Assembly: GCA_039933315.1 (NCBI GenBank)
Contig: JBDTOI010000131.1
Location: 1-11,200 of the forward strand
Reading direction: 5' to 3'
Origin: DASXRU01 sp039933315
Lineage (GTDB): Bacteria; Acidobacteriota; Blastocatellia; Pyrinomonadales; Pyrinomonadaceae
DNA length: 11,200 bases
Part shown: one piece after another, positions 7,793 to 11,200 of the stretch
Layout of the letters: each line of letters begins with the position of its first letter
How positions within the stretch are numbered: the first letter of the stretch is position 1
Translations under genes and position numbers: made by a program
The notes under the pieces: generated by a model
The model's input: the letters and a program-made list of their open reading frames with translations, nothing else
The model's database searches: none
What the model was told of the DNA's origin: nothing

Positions 7793-7900
7793 GGGCGGCA
7801 CTCCGTGGCCGCCCCTCTCTTAGTTTGAAAGCGATTTCGCAGGCGATTCTCTGGCGATTCTCCGGAAGAAGGGGCGGCCACGGAGTGCCGCCCCTACAAT
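7786..7900. repeat. 115-bp palindromic element with perfect 31-bp arms
   Basis: The arm at 7786-7816 (starting ATTGTAGGGGCGGCACTCCG) is the exact reverse complement of 7870-7900 over 31 bases. Each arm is itself a hairpin: AGGGGCGGC, an 8-base loop, then GCCGCCCCT. A 53-base spacer lies between them. The element fills the gap between two convergent genes, provides the stop codon of the cREC gene and ends 1 base before the stop of the TPR lipoprotein gene. Its GC-rich stems should block transcription from both sides. Similar GGGGCGGC...GCCGCCCC repeats are common dispersed elements in bacterial genomes. The perfect arms suggest recent insertion or gene conversion. Confidence 0.85.
7842..7863. 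repeat. Tandem 11-bp direct repeat inside the palindromic element
   Basis: GGCGATTCTCT (7842-7852) is followed directly by GGCGATTCTCC (7853-7863), so 10 of 11 bases match. It lies in the spacer between the two 31-bp arms. It may be slippage, or a remnant of the element's internal sequence. Confidence 0.6.
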
Positions 7901-7901
7901 T

Positions 7902-8687
7902 TCACCGCAACTTCTCCATTAGCTTGTGGCCTTCATTCACTGCCTCTTTGTATTCCGGCTCAAAACCTTTGGTGGGCGTCAAGGAAAACAATTCGTTCAG
8001 TTCCCTGCGCGCGTCCGCATCGCGCTTGACGGCATGGTAGGCCTCGGCCAGGCGCAGTCGCAGCAGCCCATTCGCCGGTCCTACTCGCTTTCCCTTTTCC
8101 AAAAGCTCGATCGCCTTCGTCACGTCTCCTCCCAACAACCGCGGCGCTTCGAGGTAGAGTTGGCCCAAAGCCATGTAGGCGCTGCCGCCCTGGAACCCTT
8201 CATCTATCTTTAGCACTGCTTCCATTTCCTGGCGTATATCATCGAAGTCGGTGAGCCCGGCCAGCGTGCTGACCCGCGCATTGCCGCCGTAGTTTGCGCC
8301 TAACCAGAAATGGCCCTCCGGCTTATTCGGTTGAAAAGCTACTGCCTTTTTTCCGGCATCTATGCCTTCGCGGAAAGACTTGTAACTCTCGTTGGTGTCC
8401 GGCGTGTGTGCGCCAAGGTGGTAATTAAACTTTGCCAGCCGCCATGCGACTTCGTAACTCCCAGCGTCCTCGATCTGGGCCTGCCGAAGTAGCGTCAGTC
8501 CCTCGCGTACTTTGGCCAGGTCTTCCCGCTCATCGTACAAAGCGTCGGCCTGCTCCGTCTTCGCCACCGCCGCTTTCAGATCCAAAGCCTGCGTTTGCTC
8601 CGGGGTTACGGCCTGTTTCCGGCACGCCGAGCTCGCAATCAGCATCAACGACAAGGCGGCACACTTGGCAAAACACTGGGCTTTCAT
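7902..8687 (-). CDS. TPR-type lipoprotein resembling TRAP-associated TatT
   Basis: The 261-residue protein starts with a lipoprotein signal peptide: MKAQCFAKCAALSLMLIASS followed by A21-C22, with C22 the likely lipidated Cys. The -3 residue is Ser rather than the usual Leu. The remainder is helical and TPR-like: YEVAWRLAKFNYHLG (78-92), KPEGHFWLGANYGGNARVST (122-141), GGSAYMALGQLYLEAPRLLGGD (167-188) with KAIELLEKGKRVGP, and LLRLRLAEAYHAVKRDADARRELNEL. The PRLLGGDxxxA pattern and the GxNYG stretch resemble TatT (TRAP transporter T-component) proteins, periplasmic lipoproteins that partner a TRAP solute-binding protein. No TRAP transporter genes are in the window, so the specific role is uncertain; a general TPR scaffold is the alternative. 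The start codon has no clear ribosome binding site. The gene is divergent from the HAD gene. Confidence 0.85.
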   Translation of the reverse strand: MKAQCFAKCAALSLMLIASSACRKQAVTPEQTQALDLKAAVAKTEQADALYDEREDLAKVREGLTLLRQAQIEDAGSYEVAWRLAKFNYHLGAHTPDTNESYKSFREGIDAGKKAVAFQPNKPEGHFWLGANYGGNARVSTLAGLTDFDDIRQEMEAVLKIDEGFQGGSAYMALGQLYLEAPRLLGGDVTKAIELLEKGKRVGPANGLLRLRLAEAYHAVKRDADARRELNELFSLTPTKGFEPEYKEAVNEGHKLMEKLR

Positions 8688-8858
8688 AGGATTTTGTCGA
8701 AATTACTGTCTCTTGGGAGTCCAATTGTCTGGCGTCTTCATACACCCTCAAATGAAGCTAACCAAAAAGCACAAAATGGGTTAATATCTCTCGCCTGTAG
8801 CTCAGAACAAATCAGTCGATCCGAGAGCAACTGCGATTTCTCCGAAGGAGTACGCCGA
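8688..8858. other. Divergent intergenic region between TPR lipoprotein and HAD genes
   Basis: These 171 bases should contain promoters for both genes. TTAATATCTC near 8780-8790 includes a TAATAT that could serve as a -10 box for the plus strand, but no good -35 box stands at the right distance. No palindromic repeat is present, unlike most other gaps here. The stretch around 8803-8815 (GCCTGTAGCTCAG) recalls the 5' part of a tRNA but does not fold as one. Confidence 0.4.
8845..8850 (+). promoter_or_regulatory. Strong ribosome binding site setting a GTG start
   Basis: AAGGAG is followed by 8 bases and then GTG (8859-8861). This is the best Shine-Dalgarno sequence in the window. It fixes the HAD start immediately before the motif-I strand (AAAVFYDLEGT), although the reading frame stays open far upstream. 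Confidence 0.8.
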
Positions 8859-9521
8859 GTGGCCGCCGCTGTATTCTACGATTTAGAGGGGACGCTGGTA
8901 AGTACCAACCTGGTCCATACGCTGGGCTACTATGCCCGCAACCAGCCCAGTCTCTTTCGCAGCTTCAAGAAGAGCGCGGCCACCATTCTCAGCCTGCCAT
9001 TATTCGCTGTCACCGACCAGTATAGCCGAAAAGTTTTCAACGACCTCTTCTTCACCCGTTACAAGGGCGAGTCGGAGGACCGTCTGCGTTTCTTTGCCGA
9101 TGATCTGTTTGAGAAGGTACTGAAGCCGGCTGTTTTCCCAGGCACCTTCGAACTAATTGAGAAGGCGCGAAGCCTCGGTATGCGCCAGGTGGTTGTCACC
9201 GGGGCGCTGGATATTTCCGTCAAGCCGTTAATGGAATACCTGGGAATTGAAGACTACGCCGCGAACCGTTTGGAGTTCGTCAACGGCATTGCCACCGGCA
9301 GGTTGCTGCCGCCCGTGCTAGCCGCTGCCACCAAGGCGTCGTGGATCCGAATATTTGCCGAGCGCGAAGGAATAAGCCTGAGCGATTCGTTTGCCTATTC
9401 TGACAGTATGAGTGATTTGCCGATGCTGTCGATCGTGGGCCATCCGGCGGCCGTTAATCCCGACATGCGGCTCCGGCAAACGGCGCTGCACCACGATTGG
9501 CCGATTTTGAATCTGAAATGA
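8859..9521 (+). CDS. HAD-superfamily hydrolase, subfamily IB (SerB-like), with DxE motif I
   Basis: This 220-residue protein starts at GTG behind AAGGAG. HAD motifs are in order: motif I YDLEGTLV with nucleophile D8, motif II VVTGALD with T114, motif III Lys in ATKASW (K159) and motif IV YSDSMSDLPML with D182 and D186. A helical cap of about 75-80 residues lies between motifs I and II, as in the IB group (phosphoserine phosphatase-like). This group includes phosphatases of small molecules and phospholipid-related substrates, so the substrate cannot be called. Oddly, the second Asp of the DxDxT signature is Glu (E10), which would change the acid/base residue; some relatives may share this. The family call is secure. 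The LarA-like gene follows after 80 bp that include a palindromic repeat, so co-transcription is possible but not certain. Confidence 0.9.
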   Translation: MAAAVFYDLEGTLVSTNLVHTLGYYARNQPSLFRSFKKSAATILSLPLFAVTDQYSRKVFNDLFFTRYKGESEDRLRFFADDLFEKVLKPAVFPGTFELIEKARSLGMRQVVVTGALDISVKPLMEYLGIEDYAANRLEFVNGIATGRLLPPVLAAATKASWIRIFAEREGISLSDSFAYSDSMSDLPMLSIVGHPAAVNPDMRLRQTALHHDWPILNLK

Positions 9522-9522
9522 C

Positions 9523-9591
9523 GCCGCAGGTGAACGCGGATCTACGCGGATTCATTTTTCTTATCAGCGAGCATCCGCGTTAATCCGCGGC
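9523..9591. repeat. Dispersed inverted repeat between HAD and LarA-like genes
   Basis: GCCGCAGGTGAACGCGGAT (9523-9541) and ATCCGCGTTAATCCGCGGC (9573-9591) are reverse complements at 16 of 19 bases. The left side carries an extra CTACGCGGAT unit. The sequence resembles the repeat at 745-822 (GCCGCAG...ACGC...GAT), so both belong to one family. It begins 1 base after the HAD stop and ends 10 bases before the LarA-like start, so it could attenuate transcription, or stabilise the RNA, between the two genes. Confidence 0.72.
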
Positions 9592-9601
9592 TAAATAATT
9601 C

Positions 9602-11200
9602 ATGCCATTACAACTAAGACGCAAAACACACGAATCGATCGTTTACATCGACAGCGATAGTGCGCCGCGCATAATTCCCTCGGGCGAAGACTTTATTCTC
9701 GAGGACTTACCCATCGGCACGCGCGTTATTTATCCGAATGCGCCTCTCAAAGGTTTGCCGAATCGCGAAGCGGCCATTCGCTACGCGCTGAACCATCCGC
9801 TCGACAGCGACCCCCTCTTTGCGCAGCTCTATCCGGGCATGAAAGTCACCATCGCAGTCGACGACATTAGTTTGCCCCTGCCACCAATGGCCACACCGGA
9901 TATTCGCCAGACGATGCTTGAGATTGTCTGCGACATGCTGACGGGTCACGGGGTTGATGACATTCACATCATCATCGCCAATTCCCTGCACCGGAAGATG
10001 ACGGAATGGGAAATGAAGCGCATGGCGGGCTCCCGGATCTTTGACGCGTACTATCCCGACCGGTACTACAACCATGACGCCGAGTGGACTGACGGCATGT
10101 TGAAGATTGGCGAGACGAAGCACAAAGAACCCTTGTCGCTCAATCGCCGCGCCGCCGAAAGCGATCTGCTTATTTACTGCAACATCAATTTGGTACCCAT
10201 GGACGGCGGCCATAAATCCGTAGCCGTAGGGCTTTGTGATTACGAATCTCTGCGCGCGCATCACGAGCCGCAGACGATACGCGATTCCGATAGCTACATG
10301 GATCCGGCCCGGTCCGAGTTGAACAAGAAATGCACCAGGCTGGGGAAACTGGTGGACGAGCACGTAAACGTCTTTCACATCGAAACGGCAATCAACAATC
10401 GCATGTACAAAGGCGATATGGATTTCCTTTTGAAGAATGAGGACGACTTTACGGCCTTTGATCGCATGAAATTCGAAGCCATGCGCTACACCATGAGCAA
10501 GTTGCCGCGCGGGGCCCGGCGCAAACTCCTCCATTCAAAGCCGGCGCAGTACGAAATGATTGCCTGCCATGCCGGGAAAACCGAACCTGTCCATGAAAAG
10601 ATTATTGAGAAGGGTTTTGCGCAATATGCGATTCCCGTGCGCGGCCAGTGCGACATTCTAATCACCGGTATCCCTGACATTTCCCCATACAACGTTTACT
10701 CGATTCTGAATCCAATACTTGTCCAGGTGATGGGGCTCGGCTATCACTTCAACTTCTATCGCAACAAGCCATTGCTGAAGAAGGGCGGCGTGCTGATCGT
10801 TCATCACCCGTGTTACGACCAGTTCGATCACGCCTTTCATCCCAGCTACATTGAGTTTTTCAATCGGCTGCTGCCGGAGACGCGTGACGCGTTCGTGTTG
10901 CGGGATAAGTACGAGCGGGAGTTTGCCAACAATCCCAGCTACGTTGAGATGTACCGGCGCGGCAACGCCTATCATGGCGCTCATCCGTTTTTCATGTGGT
11001 ACTGGGCCGAGAACGGCCGCCAGCACGTGGGCAAGGTAATCGCGGCGGGAGCCGAAAACGCACATGTACCGGCTATGCTGGGCTGGGATCGCGCCGATAA
11101 TTTGACGGAGGCCATCGCCATGGCCCGCAGCTACATGGGCAACTCAGCGGAGATCACAATGCTGCATCAGCCCATCATCGGCATCGCGGATATGGAGTAG
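9602..11200 (+). CDS. LarA/DUF2088-family protein (lactate racemase-like, substrate unknown)
   Basis: The 532-residue protein is complete; TAG occupies the last three bases of the window. Its N-terminal half matches the lactate racemase N-terminal domain (DUF2088): YPGMKVTIAVDD (77-88), the HGVDDIHIIIANSLHRKMTEWE stretch with H130, YYNHD (155-159), and DGGHKSVAVGL (201-211) with K205. From memory of LarA, K205 matches the Lys that carries the nickel-pincer cofactor and H221 (16 residues later) matches the nickel-binding His. The substrate Arg (DxTRP in LarA) is L91 here, and the catalytic His ten residues before the Lys is Ile195. A different 2-hydroxyacid or another substrate is therefore likely, or a non-racemase role. 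The C-terminal half (about 250-532) is poorly recognised; it has PISPYN-like (DISPYNVYSILNP) and HHPCYDQFDHAFH motifs. There is no signal peptide. The ATG has no clear ribosome binding site. It may form an operon with the HAD gene. Confidence 0.85.
   Translation: MPLQLRRKTHESIVYIDSDSAPRIIPSGEDFILEDLPIGTRVIYPNAPLKGLPNREAAIRYALNHPLDSDPLFAQLYPGMKVTIAVDDISLPLPPMATPDIRQTMLEIVCDMLTGHGVDDIHIIIANSLHRKMTEWEMKRMAGSRIFDAYYPDRYYNHDAEWTDGMLKIGETKHKEPLSLNRRAAESDLLIYCNINLVPMDGGHKSVAVGLCDYESLRAHHEPQTIRDSDSYMDPARSELNKKCTRLGKLVDEHVNVFHIETAINNRMYKGDMDFLLKNEDDFTAFDRMKFEAMRYTMSKLPRGARRKLLHSKPAQYEMIACHAGKTEPVHEKIIEKGFAQYAIPVRGQCDILITGIPDISPYNVYSILNPILVQVMGLGYHFNFYRNKPLLKKGGVLIVHHPCYDQFDHAFHPSYIEFFNRLLPETRDAFVLRDKYEREFANNPSYVEMYRRGNAYHGAHPFFMWYWAENGRQHVGKVIAAGAENAHVPAMLGWDRADNLTEAIAMARSYMGNSAEITMLHQPIIGIADME

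Noticed and set aside
7786..7900. CRISPR-like repeat pair
   Set aside because: The two copies are inverted, not direct, and there are only two with a single spacer; this is a palindromic dispersed element.
8595..8858. Upstream in-frame extension of the HAD protein by 88 residues
   Set aside because: The extension overlaps the start of the divergent lipoprotein gene, shows no HAD-like content, and the AAGGAG plus GTG at 8859 places the start directly before motif I.
8803..8860. tRNA-like start (GCCTGTAGCTCAG) upstream of the HAD gene
   Set aside because: The GCTC/GAGC pair would enclose a far too long D-loop, there is no matching anticodon stem, and no GTTCGA-type T-arm follows.
9707..10534. 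Minus-strand open frame of 275 codons
   Set aside because: It lies wholly inside the well-supported LarA-like gene and its translation resembles no protein family; it is an antisense shadow.

Overview
The window looks like chromosomal DNA of a moderately GC-rich Gram-negative-type bacterium. It has Sec signal peptides, a lipoprotein with a lipobox and a transmembrane eukaryote-type Ser/Thr kinase. The kinase N-terminus, a UPF0182 membrane protein and many short palindromic intergenic repeats together suggest an Acidobacteriota genome, perhaps Blastocatellia. That placement is inference from general resemblance; no marker gene is present to prove it. There is no rRNA, no convincing tRNA, no CRISPR array, no transposase and no phage gene.

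Layout. Bases 1-239 hold a MITE-like inverted repeat and a small perfect hairpin, followed by a stand-alone CoxG/SRPBCC gene (240-734, +). A dispersed inverted repeat (745-822) separates it from two minus-strand genes: a secreted Xaa-Pro aminopeptidase (861-2468) and, upstream of it, a membrane Ser/Thr kinase (2552-4189). The divergent gap 4190-4510 carries a 149-bp element with 14-bp perfect terminal inverted repeats and four internal hairpins. On the plus strand follow a large UPF0182 membrane protein (4511-7387) and, 9 bp later, a small receiver-like protein of the cREC type (7397-7792). A 115-bp palindromic element (7786-7900) fills the convergent gap and supplies the stop codon of the receiver gene. 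Next are a minus-strand TPR lipoprotein resembling TatT (7902-8687) and, divergently, a HAD-IB hydrolase (8859-9521). After another dispersed inverted repeat (9523-9591) comes a LarA/DUF2088-family protein (9602-11200), which ends exactly at the window edge.

Gene relations. Three same-strand pairs may be co-transcribed: kinase with aminopeptidase (83-bp gap), UPF0182 with cREC (9-bp gap), and HAD with the LarA-like gene (80-bp gap filled by a palindrome). The sequence does not show one pathway linking all genes; most look like housekeeping or accessory single genes.

I found no clear new multi-gene system. The strongest unusual signals are the hierarchical palindromic elements that occupy most intergenic gaps, a LarA homologue that seems to keep the cofactor Lys and a nickel-ligand His but to lack two residues tied to lactate catalysis, a HAD enzyme with DxE in place of DxD, and a kinase whose extracytoplasmic tail ends in short PDGT-type repeats.
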